Assembly (NCBI GenBank): GCA_949130485.1
Contig: OX422192.1
Coordinates: 3,852,085-3,916,084, forward strand
DNA from: Agelas oroides
Lineage: Eukaryota; Porifera; Demospongiae; Agelasida; Agelasidae
Direction: 5' to 3'
DNA: 64,000 bases
Shown here: in pieces, positions 30,388 to 49,100 of the stretch
Layout: each line of letters starts with the position of its first letter
Numbering within the stretch: position 1 is the stretch's first letter
The notes under the pieces: generated by a model
What the model saw: the letters and a program-made list of their open reading frames with translations, nothing else
Told to the model about the DNA's origin: nothing
Databases searched by the model: none
Made by a program: the position numbers and the translations under genes

Positions 30388-30749
30388 GGCCACTATTTGT
30401 TGCATATTCGTTTCTCATCAGGAATTTTCTCTAACGTTCGTGCGGGCGGGCGGCCATTACCATTATACCATTATTCGCCAACCGCAAATAAAATCAGCTC
30501 CTGGACTCGCGAGGCCACGCTCCCTGTGAAAGAAGTGACGTCTGGGTGTATGCGCTCCGATATTTTAGGGAGGGAGACATCTTTTAGCTGCTTTGCAGTT
30601 CGCTGGTACTAAATCAACATGTAAAAATCAGCAGCATCGACGTTTACAGAGCGCGAAATCGATAAAATATACAATAATGGCCAGCGAAGCGGGTCCCCAA
30701 AAAGCATGCGGGCGGGGGATGAGAAACTAATATGCAACAAATAGTGGCC
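30388..30749. mobile_element. TTA-flanked miniature inverted-repeat element, block 2
   Basis: It matches 7,329-7,690, with the same GGCCACTATTTG termini and TTA on both sides. It was present before the block duplication. Confidence 0.75.
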
Positions 30750-31738
30750 TTATCTTCAGCACGCCAACACGGGCGGGTGGGTGTTACAATTGTGTATTTG
30801 TTTATCCATAGCCGGTAGATATTTCTCACGCCAAGAAAGTTATTAACAAGCTTGACGGCACTTATTAGCTGTACGATGATCGAGTTCCTTTGGATGCTTT
30901 ACAGTAGACAGAAACTTCAAGTTTGGCGTCGCAGTGATGAATTCTATCGCAGGAAATCCATGCGGGCGGGTGGTGAGACTTGCAACATATGCAATACTTA
31001 TTAAATCTATGAATTATGGCCTTAGCTTCGGAACGATTGATTGTGGGCTTTACCGGTAACCTGGTATTGGCCGAACGTGTCCTGTACAGTGGGTGATTTT
31101 CACGGCCTGCCTTTATTTATTCAGGGATGTGGTTCGTTGATTGTTCATACATTCTATTTTTCCATGGTAACTTGATTGAGAAAAGACACAAGCTCCACAG
31201 TTATCAGAACCATTGCCAGTCTTACATGTATTGTCTGCTTAATTACCGTCAACTCAGGAGTCATGATAAATATCATGCATATGCAATAAAAAGTTGTTAT
31301 TTTAGCTATATAAGTAATTGGATACTGCAGTTGCGTGACTATCTTACTATGCAAATTTTATGAACGCAGTGCTGAAAAAGATTCATGCAGTGAGAGTTGA
31401 TGCTCTAGTAAACCTTACTAGCCTCCCACAGAATGTTTTACAAGCACAACATTCACATACTGGAGCGCAACTGTAATTTGCTAAAAACCACAGTTTTGTT
31501 TTTACAGTGAGCTGCAGAAGTATTCATGCTTGTAGTATGTACATTGAGTAGTCGAAACCTTTGGTCTCTTGCACAAGTTACACTTTAAATAGTTTTTTGA
31601 TCAATGCAAACTTTCTGCAGAGAATGATGTATGATAATTATATTATTTTGTCCTCTCAACCTAAAGACTGTGGTCACTCTTTGAAGTATTGAATACTACA
31701 GTGATCACAACTATAACCTGGAAATACAGTTCCAAGAA

Positions 31739-37330
<5,592 letters not shown>

Positions 37331-37484
37331 GTAACATGACAGCATGTTTTTGTTAATCGCACGGAATACCAATATTGTAAATGCACACCATGTTACCTAG
37401 CTTGTTACCTACATGCACATATTTTTGGTGAACTGAATATTGTTATATACTGCAACTTGAATAATTCATGATTGGGTATGTTAG

Positions 37485-37590
37485 TAATAGTTATATCCCT
37501 CCCTGGGGGGTGGTCGTTATACACATTGGTGTCGGGCGTAGCCCGACACCAATGTGCAAGACCACACCCCAGGGAGGGATATAACTATTA
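37485..37590. mobile_element. Palindromic foldback element, block 2
   Basis: It matches 15,163-15,268, and a second stem follows at 37,593-37,669. It sits again just past the stop codon of the DED gene. Confidence 0.75.
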
Positions 37591-37777
37591 TATAACCTGT
37601 TACCTAGGCAACATCACTGTACAAGAGAGATATGGGCAACATTCTTAGATGTTGCCTGGGTAACGGGTTATATTATATTATGTAAGCTGGTTCCTTATAT
37701 GGTGTGAGGAGTAATAACTTGCATACATCAAATTAAGTGCCCGAAAGTGAAATGGGGAGGGTGGGAATACATGACAT

Positions 37778-38016
37778 TCTCTCTCTCTCTCTCTCACTCA
37801 CTCACTCACTCACTCACTCACTCACTCACTCACTCACTCACTCACTCACTCACTCACTCACTCACTCACTCACTCACTCACTCACTCACTCACTCACTCA
37901 CTCACTCACTCACTCACTCACTCACTCACTCACTCACTCACTCACTCACTCACTCACTCACTCACTCACTCACTCACTCACTCACTCACCCACCCACCCA
38001 CCCACCCACTCACTCA
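37778..38016. repeat. CT/ACTC/ACCC microsatellite, block 2
   Basis: A short CT run is followed by about 50 ACTC units and a few ACCC units. Open frames through it are artefacts. Confidence 0.95.
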
Positions 38017-38195
38017 CGCACTGTGTCACACCAAACACTCACAATATATGTACGAACGACTATTTTACCAAAAGCAAAACTAACAACATGGGGGAATGTT
38101 TGAGAAGTGCGGTGTACAATCTGTCACATTAACAACAACAGCAACAACATGTATAAAATAGTATAAAGTGGATAATGTGTGTTGTGTGGTAACTG

Positions 38196-41100
38196 TCACT
38201 GGTCCATTCGAGGCTTCTTTGGTGAAGGATTGGAGTCATCATCTGCTGCAGGACGTTTCACCCCCTCCTGAGGAAGTGCAGGATTCTCAGAAGAGACAGT
38301 ATCACCACCACCTATGAATAACACATAGCACATACATGTTATAAATACTATAGCCTTTCAACCCAAAGCTAACCACCCACCAGTTCTGATGGATAACTAC
38401 TAAAAGGTTATAAGCTTGCTTGCCTTGAGTATCCAACCTAAAGCAGCAAACCATTCACTATTTGAGATGGATTGGTTCAAACCTTGTCATGGTGAGTGCA
38501 GTACCACCCACCACCTCTATACTACCTGCGAGCAGACTGGCCTATCTGCCACGCCTGAGAACACACTCTGTGTTCATGAGTAGCCTTGCTTGCCTAGCTC
38601 TTGCACCGGTGCTCACGCTCACTTAAGCCACTTGTGTGTGTACTTGCCTTCATGCACACTGTTACGTACTATCACTTGGCACACGTGACTGAGACAGACA
38701 CAGTCGAATCATGTTTTCTGAGCTATCTCAGGCTCACTCCAACTACCAAGTGATGGGCTAAACTTGAGCCTTGATGATGTGACTATGAAATGAATGCCTT
38801 TGTGATGCAAATACTCTCCCACTTTCCAAAATACCACAGCCCTGACCATACACACTGGCATGTTATTCATAGAGCAACACTATCCCATAAGTAGCATTGT
38901 TTGATACCTGATACCAGCATTTTGTTTAAATAGCGGCAGCCTGTTAGGGCCTGTCCCAGGGACTTTCCTTGGCAAGGTAACCAACTTTATCACTATCTTG
39001 GGAAAGTTATCACAATGCCAAGTCACCAGTCAGTAGGCAGTACTAAGGGTTGCTTACATACTGTGTAGTACACACAACATCTCTGAGATTGGGAAAACAC
39101 AGCAAAATATTAAGACTGTACTGTAGATCAAATTTTTACTCTGGTGCTTGACAGTTTCACAATGTAGTGTGTACACATATTTCATATTTTATTTTCACTG
39201 CTTCCCTCACTGACAGAAATAATTATTTAACAGTGAAAGTTTCTTGATCTATGGTAGGCACTAGAAATTACCACTGATAAAGCACACATATGTACATGTA
39301 CATAAACATACTTTTCAGCATGTTTTCAGCACTAGCATCCTGGGTGAGTCCTTCCCCACTGTCAGTCGTAGACACCACCTCGGAATGAACCAGGCTAGAG
39401 TTTAACCCATCTTGAGTGCTTGCTTTTGACACAGCTGGATTTGGAATGTTAAGATAGGAAGATACTTGGGTAAGTAGTTCTGGGGAGATTTGTGGTGTGA
39501 TTGCTGTTGTTGGAGACAGAGAGTTCTCTCCTCCTGTTGCATTGCGGTGCTGTAGAAGAGAGTTTGCCGCCAGGAGTTGTGACGAAAGGGTTGTCGCTTG
39601 AGCCAAGAGGGAAGGACTGATCTGAGGCGACTGGGATGGCAGTGTTGCTATGGGTGCTGAAGACGAGGTAGGAGGAGGAGTGATACTTTCAGGCAAAGCT
39701 GAATCTGGAGCACTTTGTTGAGAAGAGCTACTAGAAAGAGAGCCCTGATCAGTGTTGGCAGATGTCGAATTACTTGAGTGATCGGTGTGTGCCGAAGGAA
39801 TAGATGTAGGCGTGGGCTTTAATTGGGATGGAACAGTTCTAGGAGAAGGGTTGGCTTGCTGCTGCTTTAGTTGCTGTTGTTGTTGCAGTGCAGCAGCAAG
39901 GTTGCTTGTTAAGGGACTCCCCCTGGGGACGGTGGTCGCTGTGACAATACCACGAGGGACAGATGTGGATCCTGTTACAGAAAAAAAATTTACAATTTCA
40001 TCTCAGATCACAGACTGATCAAATCTCTCTCACTATTTTCTGTCACAGTCAAGTTACATGTATTAGCTGCAACATAACCTTGTAACCTCTGAATTGCATG
40101 AGGGTGTTTACAAGGAGTAATGGATTATGCTAATTCAGCTCCAGGTGCTGGAAGAATTTGGAGAGGTAGAGAGGTAGTCTCTCATTCCCAGGCTGCCCCC
40201 CCACTCCCCCCTCCCCCCCGTTTTTTTTGTACTTCAGTTTGCTTTTCATACGTAGAAGCGGAAGAGCAGCGAAAACGAGGAAGGCCTGGAAACACTTATC
40301 TCGTGAATGACGTCAGGCAGACACAAGGTGGACGTGTAATAGCCACAGCTGTATATTAGAGACATTTGAATGTAAGTGCTTAACTCTTTATCCACCAATG
40401 ACGCCGAACGGTGTCATGAGTACTTACCTGCCTTGGCGTGTTTCCCTGGAAGGTAGTGGTTTATTACGCACTGCCTATGCGTTTAACAGTGTTCATTACA
40501 CCCACTGGAAGTTAATAGTACACATTTTAATTGAAACTAGTGCTTCGATGAGGCGGAAGTTTAACGTAGTGCAGTAGTGTGTCATGCTACCGCAATCGAC
40601 CAGGCCGTGTTTGTTGCAACCGATCTCGAGAAGTATACAAGCTACGAAGCTGTAATCAAAAGCAATATACATGTATAGCTAAATGAAAGCTCTAACTTCG
40701 CTGCAGATTTCAAAGGAAACAGAACTGTAACATCCAAGTTATAGGCACCAGAACATACCAAAGGTAGCAACTTCCGGTATAAAAGTTCGGGTTTATCTCC
40801 AAGCTTGCTGTTTAGTGGTAAGCTTCAAAACTACAGTGAATCTAGGCAAAGCCTACTGTCAGTTACTATGGACTCTTCCCCCATCCAAGACAGCTTTACG
40901 AAGCTGCGACTTGCACGTTTGATGAAAAGAATTGCTATCGTGTGGTTCTGCTATCCACGTGTCATTTATCAGTCACACTATCGGTAGAAATAGCGCAGAA
41001 AGAGACCACAACTTCCACCCTATGTTTTACGCAGGTTTCCTCCTGATCATCCCCTGAGACGGAACCAGTCAAACAGTGACTCTGAAACAGATGAAGAAAT

Positions 41101-41985
41101 CTGCATTCCTCAGAATGCAGATACAGATGTGTGCTTTAACATCTTGGATGGAGTGCCTGGCCTGCAAGTCACGACTAAGAACTCCTCCAAGTGGACTCCA
41201 ATAGCTTCTAGAACCAGATCCAAATCTAAACTGTAGCTAGGGTACATGCTTGAATTAGCTTTCAGCTATTTCATGTATCCAATGTGCATGATGATGTACA
41301 TGAATTCTTATAGAAAAAAAAAAAAAAAAAAAAAAAATTTGCCGATGCTGATACTGCCCAGAAAGCACATTATTGGCCTGATACCGATAACCAATCCAAT
41401 TATCAGTGCATCACTACTATCAACACGGAATAAAGACTTGCATACGGCTAGATAAAACATGTCCAAGAATGAAGAAAAACCACCTAGGCATATGCTAATT
41501 CCAAGTGCTATAATATAGTGGGGCGGGGGTTGGCGACAATTGATTGATTGCTGACTGTATCTCTGGTTTTTGAACAGCTATCGACATGGGACAAGGACTG
41601 TCAGGAAGAGAGACTGTAGGCCTAAAACATATCACAACCTGAATACTGTTTGACATACAGTGCAGCTGGCATACAATGTAAATGTTAATAAGTGTTTCAC
41701 CTATCCAGAAACCGTAGAAATGATGCATACTACACTTTCATACTAAAAATTTCACACTATTTTTTGAAGACGACTGCAGAACAAAAACGAAACATGACAC
41801 ACACTCACCCTGAGCTCGGAGTACCCTTGCAGCAAGAGACTTGATGTTGGCTGGTAAGTTGGCGTTAGCAGGTAGGTTCTTCTGCAGGGTGGAGAGGAGG
41901 GTCTGGGCATTCTTGAGGTTGCTTGCCACACTCAGGAGGTTGAGAGAGTTTGAGAGCAACTGAGAGCCACTGCTATCACCAGAAC
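38196..41985 (-). pseudogene. 3' exons of Ser/Thr/Pro/Gln-rich nuclear protein gene, copy b2 (three exons)
   Basis: Minus-strand exons are 41,985-41,809; 39,971-39,312; 38,311-38,196, with the same phases and lengths as b1 (177, 660 and 116 nt). All are open and the KRP...KKPRMDQ tail is intact. Upstream on the minus strand (42,000-43,100) there are only transposon-like repeats and then the end of MAX, so no start or 5' exon is found. Conservation of three exons and their splice sites argues either for recent duplication of a 3' fragment or for use of a distant promoter. Confidence 0.65.
40992..41337 (+). mobile_element. Poly(A)-tailed retro-insertion present only in block 2
   Basis: It is inserted in sequence that is continuous in block 1 (AGAATATTTGCCG near 18,250). 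It ends in about 24 A residues preceded by a 3' untranslated region resembling the window's LINE (GGGTACAT, then ATGTATCCA, then ATAGAAAA). Upstream it carries an open frame ending SKWTPIASRTRSKSKL and a stop, which does not match the C-terminus of the LINE at 25,163. It may be a different LINE subfamily or a chimeric retrocopy. Confidence 0.65.
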
Positions 41986-42163
41986 CTGCAGCAAGAACAG
42001 AGAGAAAGATGGCAGTTCAGTACAAACTGAGGCTTTCCTTCTGCATAATTGGAGAAGTTCCAGGCTAACTTGAAATCAGAAAACTTCTTGCCAACATTTT
42101 GACTGAATGTTTCAGTCGTTTGCCATAAGGCAAGAGTGAAAAGATTTATACATATACATATAC

Positions 42164-42536
42164 TAGCCTCGTCCTACGTCATGGACCGGAAATGGTGGAC
42201 TCAGTTTCGTAATGATGGCAACGTGTCCACACAATATGCGGCCAGTACAGCAAGCAATCGAACAGTAAAGTTTGCCTAGACGTGTTGCCAACAGTTTCGA
42301 ACTTCGCAAGTACAATGTTCTAAGTCACTAACAAACGATGTGTAGACATAAGTAGAAAGTGTTTTGCATATTGCGTGGGCACGTTGCCATCATTACGAAA
42401 CCGAGTCCACATTATGTACTAACCGAGTCCACCATTTCCGGTTCGTGATGTGCATGTAGTAATGGTACCAGGCCTTCTCCCAATTTTTCTCCACAGCTGC
42501 GAGATGAAATCTGGGAGTGGCCTGGGAACAAGGCTA
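42164..42536. mobile_element. Complete TAGCCTCG-family element with 9-bp target duplication
   Basis: It starts TAGCCTCGTCC and ends GGCCTGGGAACAAGGCTA. Left flank TACATATAC matches right flank TACATATAT at 8 of 9 bases. The interior forms a long hairpin. It marks the right edge of homology between the two blocks. Confidence 0.75.
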
Positions 42537-42569
42537 TACATATATACTACTAAGGTTACTTGATACTGT

Positions 42570-43013
42570 AGTCTCACAAAAGAGTGCCCACCCCCTACTT
42601 TTGGTACAATTTCCTGTATAGGCTCAAAGTTTTACTAAATGAGCACCCACCTTGGAAGTGAGGTTCGCATGGCTAATGTAGCACACTCGCAGACTGAAAA
42701 GCACAGCCTCAAGTGCTATGCATATCTGAGGTAAGAAACTTCACATTATACTTTACCGAAGGGTAGCTTTGCTTAGAAAGACGTAGCTAACATGGACGTG
42801 CTTGCTAGCTACATGCTCATGGTGGTGTGTTGCCGTTCAGAGTGTTAGGTGCTGTCAAAACTTGGGCTTCCAAGGTCGGCAGCTCTGTTGTACATTATTG
42901 TTTGTTCAATTCAAGGGCAATGAGCGGCAACACTTGAAAGAGTGCCCACCCCCCTTTTTAGCAGGCTTGTAAAGTGCTCCACCCATTGACACTCTTTCAC
43001 AAGACTACAGTAC
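42570..43013. mobile_element. TA-flanked inverted-repeat element between MAX and the duplicated blocks
   Basis: It starts CTGTAGTCTCACAAAAGAGTG and ends in the approximate reverse complement CACTCTTTCACAAGACTACAG, with TA on both sides. GAGTGCCCACC repeats occur inside. It is just beyond the MAX stop codon. Confidence 0.6.
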
Positions 43014-43140
43014 ATGTCAGCGGAGTCATTGATGTGCATCTTTAGTAGTACATGTACATGGGCAGCAAAACACTTTCCAATTTAAACTTGGTAACAGAAG
43101 CATACAAACTGAGATGGTAAGAGAAGAAAGGCTGTTTACA

Positions 43141-46100
43141 CTATTGACCTTTGCCAGATGTTTTCTTCTCTGAGTTTGCACCAGAGGCAGCCGCGGCTGA
43201 GTGAGGCTTGCCTCCTGCCCCTGCCAAGTGCTCGGTAGCAGCCTTCCCTCCATCTCTCTCTCCCTCACCAGACTTCTCCAACTTGCCCTGGGCCTGTACG
43301 GAGACAGAAATGCTATGAGTTAACTACAATACACACAGCATATGTCACTCCAGCTGCAGTCTTGTTCACAGACTCCAACTCCCTCTTTTACATGTATGAG
43401 AAGTATACTGAAAGCCTAATAGGATCCTCTCATTAGCTACCCATATCAAACACTGCCCCTGCATGAATAGCCATTACTGCACTTGCGTAGAGTCACAGGC
43501 CTTATGGCTAGTGTCTCCACAAACTGCAGATTGCATGCTGCATAATGGTCTCAGTACCAAGTCCTCGTACAGGGAGAAGGGTCTGGTGAACTTGTGTTCA
43601 TATAACTTCTAATGAATACACTTTCTGCACCGGTTTCCCAATTAAGCAATAATTGAACATGCTGAGTAACATCCAAGTGGGTACGAAAAATGCATTCCCT
43701 CATTTACATGTAGTTACAGTTGTACAGGTAGACCTTGTAACTTGTAACAGATTGTTCCCCCCCTGTTCTTGATTGGCGGGATGTGGCTTATGTAATTACG
43801 CACTAACATCTGCCACGCAAACGTCCGTCATGCTCAGGAATGTATTTTTTCACCAGTGCTACAGTGCTGCAGTGGTCTCATTGTTTCATAAAGGGATCAG
43901 CAGAGCGCAGCCAGTGCATGCCAGTGTCAACAAAGCGAAGGCAGAAATAGACAGAGTGGAGTGAAAAACAGAAGCTGAAGGAAGTGGAATCCGAGGGGCC
44001 AGCCGAGCATAGCCAAAACCTTACAACACTAAGGAACCAAAGGCAAAGAGGCAAGCAGAGTGAAGTGAAAAGACAGTGATAGTGACGTTATTATGCCTTT
44101 TGGTGCTAGGCAAAGGCTGCAACACCCCACTAACATCTGCAAGCTCCTCAAAAGCACGCTTTCCCACCCATGTTCATCTCCGTCCTTCCTCAGTCTTTGA
44201 CCATGCACCCTACATATGTGCCTTGCGCAAGGCTTACTCTATGTATGCGTACACCTAGTCAGAACTTTGAAGAGTACAAGTGCTGCGTTGGACAGTTAAT
44301 TTATGCAGCAAAGTAGGGGCACCCTAGAACTGTGGTCTTGGGTAGTAAGGTTACAGAGCATGCATGTACATGTACTTGCAAGAATGATGGTGGCTTCAAT
44401 TGCTGGTCTGCCAATCAAATTGTTATCACTTGCTTGTGTGGGCGGAAATACAGTAAGTAATCAATATCCTATTCATCCTGCTGAGATTACAAATTCTTAT
44501 GTATGCAAAGTTCACTAGACCCTCCTCCTCATGCAACTCTCCCATTGTGAGGGCTTAATAGGGGCTTTCCAAAACCCACCCACTTTTGGGGAGTACCTCT
44601 GATTGTCCTGAATTTTAGATACGACTTAGGAAGAGACTAAGTTAAAAATTTGAGCTGGATAGCCTGTTTAGTTTCTGAGATCTGCACACTTAAAATTTCA
44701 GTTTTCCCATACATTTTAATAGCTAGGACCCAATCTGGCCCCAATCTCCATCTAGAAAGTTTCAAACTTGAAGCCTACATATCCAATGAATGAAACATGG
44801 TATAAAGCTGAAATTTGCAAGTCAGTCTGCAGTCATAGAGTACTAACTATGGGTAGGTAGATCAAGATGCTGGGAGAAAATTTAATGGAGGGGGCGTGGT
44901 ATTGGAAAGCCCCCATTGGTAACCAGACTAGCTGGGAGACAACTTGTGATGTGGCACACCTCAGTAAACCACATCCTTATCCTTGACCCAGTGACCTACA
45001 TACGCCCATACATGTACGTACATCAAGAGAGCATGATGACATCATTTTTTATTGCGGAGGAAGAGCATGTAACTGCCAAAAATTCGAAACAGGCAGAATC
45101 TCCCACGTGTACTAAAAATAGGACACAACTTCCCACAAGTCCGTAGTTCCACGATCTACGACTTCACAACGCACCGTTACCCTTGTAATCAACCAGATGT
45201 GAGTGCTCCAAGCTTACCTGCCAAGTTCTAGCTACACAGGAACTGTTCTCGGTCCTTCCTGATGTGACGAACTTTGATTTACGAAGCTATCCACACCTGA
45301 CAGTCGAAGAAGGCCGCGTAGCGTTTCGGTCAAACTCTTGAGCTTCTCTTTGGGTAACGCGTGGTCCTTATCCGACCCATAAGCCCCCAGCTTGACTGTT
45401 TTGCGACAACTTCTACTCACGCTTTCACCCGCACACTAGCTACAACTCAACCGGATGTGCTATTTATAGTACATGTGGGAGATTCTGCTTTCACACACGG
45501 CCAGAATAGGAACTTACACGCTCTTCCTCCTCCCTTGCAATAAAAATGATGTCATCATGCACTCTGGATGTACATGCATCCATGTGTACGCACAGCTGAA
45601 ACACTACATGTATGCAAGCACCTGTTCCCTTGATTGTTTCCGCTGTTTTTCTACTTTTTGTTTAGCATGCACCTTCTCAGCAACTGTCTGTAGGATGTCC
45701 TCTGCATTTTGAGTACAACCTTGAACCTTTGCCTGCTCCAAAGCATTCACTGGTAGGAGGAGAGCAGGGGGTGGAGGGGGGGGAAGGGGAGGGGGGGTAG
45801 AGGTAAACAGAGATGAGAAAGGTGGAGACAGGGGAGAAGTACAGGAAAGAGAGAGGAGAAGAATGGAGGGTACAAGGGAAGATTGAGAAATGGGAAGACA
45901 TGGGAGAAAGGGAAGGAGGAGGGAGAGGGAAAGATGTTAGGGTACAGGAGAGGAGAAAGGTAATGTACAATGTACATGTAGGAGGAAAAAAGGGAAAAGA
46001 AGAGGGAAGATGGATGATGAAAGGAAGGCACCTTGTAGGAAGGGAAAAAAGATAGGAGGGAGGGAAGCAATGAGGAGGGAGGGGTAGAAAAAGGAACAGG

Positions 46101-49100
46101 GAAACGGCACAGAGGAGGGTGAGGAAGATAAGGAGGGAAGTGAAGGGAAAAGAGAAGGCATCACAAAACAACACCATGCATCACTAATTGCTAGAATATA
46201 TTGAGTGAAAAACTCACTCATGTCCAAGTTTGCCATCAAAATCCTCTGTCCACTTAGGATTGTCCTACCTGTCCTATGGACATCCATGGGACATCCATTG
46301 GACATCCCACCCTCACTGACCAGGCTTGTCCCACCGTCCTGTCCAGTCCACCTGTCCAATGGACGTCCATGGGACGTCCATTGGACATCCCACCCTCACT
46401 GATCAGGCTTGTCCCACCGTCCTGTCCAGTCCACCTGTCCTACGGACGTCCATTGGACATCCCACCCTCACTGACCAGGCTTGTCCCATCGTCCTGTCCA
46501 GTCCACCTGTCCTATGGACGTCCATTGGACATCCCACCCTCACTGACCAGGCTTGTCCCACCGTCCTGTCCAGTCCACCTGTCCTATGGACGTCCATTGG
46601 ACATCCCACCCTAACTGACCAGGCTTGTCCCACTGTCCTGTCCAGTCCACCTGTCCTATGGACGTCCATGGGACGTCCATTGGACATCCCACCCTCACTG
46701 ACCAGGCTTGTCCCACTGTCCTGTCCAGTCCACCTGTCCTATGGACGTCCACGGGACGTCCATTGGACATCCCACCCTCACTGACCAGGCTTGTCCCACT
46801 GTCCTGTCCAGTCCACCTGTCCTACGGACGTCCATTGGACATCCCACCCTCACTGACCAGGCTTGTCCCATCGTCCTGTCCAGTCCACCTGTCCTATGGA
46901 CGTCCATGGGACGTCCATTGGACATCCCACCCTCACTGACCAGGCTTGTCCCACTGTCCTGTCCAGTCCACCTGTCCTATGGACATCCATGGGACGTCCA
47001 TTGGACATATCACCCTCAAAAATCATTGTCTACAGCGTGTGCATGAATCTGCAAGTTGACTTCGTTAGAGTGGCGTCATCTTTTGCATGGACAATTACAA
47101 GCATACTCACCAAAATGGGGCCTGAAAATCAAAGAAAAGGCCAAGACCTTCAACTGTAGGTGGACAGACTCTTTTGGAGAGCTGTTAGTGTATGTTTTGC
47201 AGCAAAACTGTCGCCAATATCATGATCATGTGACTGTTATCATTTTTAAGCCTACCTATATACACTGACTCTCTTTGAAAAGTCATCTGGCCCAAGCAAC
47301 AAAAATTAGATTGGTATGGCCTAAGACAACCTTCTTCAATGGTTACTCTAGTCTTGTTCCCAAGCTGCCTTTCCATGCGTGGTCTATAAAGTTGGACAGT
47401 GGGAAGGCCTGCATGTGAATGAGGATTTTATGTAACGCACAATTATAGCTGGAACACCACACTTTTAAAATCACATTAAATTAATGAAACAGTAGCAACA
47501 TGAAAGTAATCATATAAAAAAGTCGTTATTTACACTGGAATTTTTATAATGATTTCTTGTGCCATGGTTTGAGCATATAGTTTGTGTACTAACTGGTTCA
47601 GTTTGTTCATCGTCTAGTTTAGTGCCTCCACAATGGCTCGTAACCACGAATTACTCATTATTCCATGATTTCTATGTCATTAAAAAGTATGGTATTTCGA
47701 TTCTTGCTTAAAATTGTTCTGCTTAGACTCATTTTAACTTTGATTCTCTACAAGGTCACTGTTTCAATGTCTGCCACCAGGTAAGTCTTACTGCTTCAAC
47801 CTTGCATATTGAACTTGAGCTCAATAGACAGTTAAGTATGGATCTCTGAATCTTTCCCAACTTCCAACTATAACTACAATGCACTATCAGTGAACTGTGA
47901 ACAAGACTGGAAAGTATCTGCCACCGTTCAATTTCTGTTATCTCCGTACAAGTCATAATTTGCCAGGGACAATGATGGTGCACCATATAGTGAGGAACGA
48001 CATTACAGCTACTTAGAAACTCTCAGTCCCATGGTACTGTGGGATAGGACGGACAGTGGGATATGGGGGCCCTCAGGTGGGACTGTGGAATGCCATGGAC
48101 AGTCCCACCTGTCCCATGGTACAGTGGGATAGGACGGACAGTGGGATATGGGGCCCTTAAGGAGGGACAGTAGACTCCCATGGACAGTCCCACCTGTCCC
48201 ATGGTACAGTGGGATAGGACGGACAGTGGGATATGTGGTTCCTCAGGTGGGACAGTGGACTCCCATGGACAGTCCCACCTGTCCCATGGTACAGTGGGAT
48301 AGGATGGACAGTGGGATATGTGGTTCCTCAGGTGGGACAGTGGACTCCCATGGACAGTCCCACCTGTCCCATGGTACAGTGGGATAGGACAGACAGTGGT
48401 TCCTCAGGTGGGACAGTGGACTCCCATGGATAGTCCCACCTGTCCCATGGTACTGTGGGATAGGACGGACAGTGGGATATGGGGGCCCTCAGGTGGGACA
48501 GTGGACTCCCATGGACAGTCCCACCTGTCCCATGGTACAGTGGGATAGGACGGACAGTGGGATATGGGGACCTCAGGTGGGACAGTGGACTCCCATGGAC
48601 AGTCCCACCTGTCCCATGGTACAGTGGGATAGGACGGACAGTGGGATATGGTGGCCCTCAGGTGGGACAGTGGACTCCCATGGACAGTCCCACCTGTCCC
48701 ATGGTACAGTGGGATAGGACGGACAGTGGGATATGGTGGCCCTCAGGTGGGACAGTGGACTCCCATGGACAGTCCCACCTGTCCCATGGTACAGTGGGAT
48801 AGGACGGACAGTGGGATATGGGGGCCCTCAGGTGGGACAGTGGACTCACATGGACAGTCCCACCTGTCCCATGGTACAGTGGGATATGGGGCCCTTAAGG
48901 AGGGACAGTGGACTCCCATGGACAGTCCCACCTGTCCCATGGTACAGTGGGATAGGACAGACAGTGGTTCCTCAGGTGGGATAGTGGACTCCCATGGATA
49001 GTCCCACCTGTCCCATGGTACTGTGGGATAGGACGGACAGTGGGATATGTGGTTCCTCAGATGGGACAGTGGACTCCCATGGACAGTCCCACCTGTCCCA

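Noticed and set aside
46276-47046. Overlapping open frames of 60-150 codons on both strands
   Set aside because: They are the translation of minisatellite 1 in all phases; there is no codon bias or splice context and they shift with unit length.
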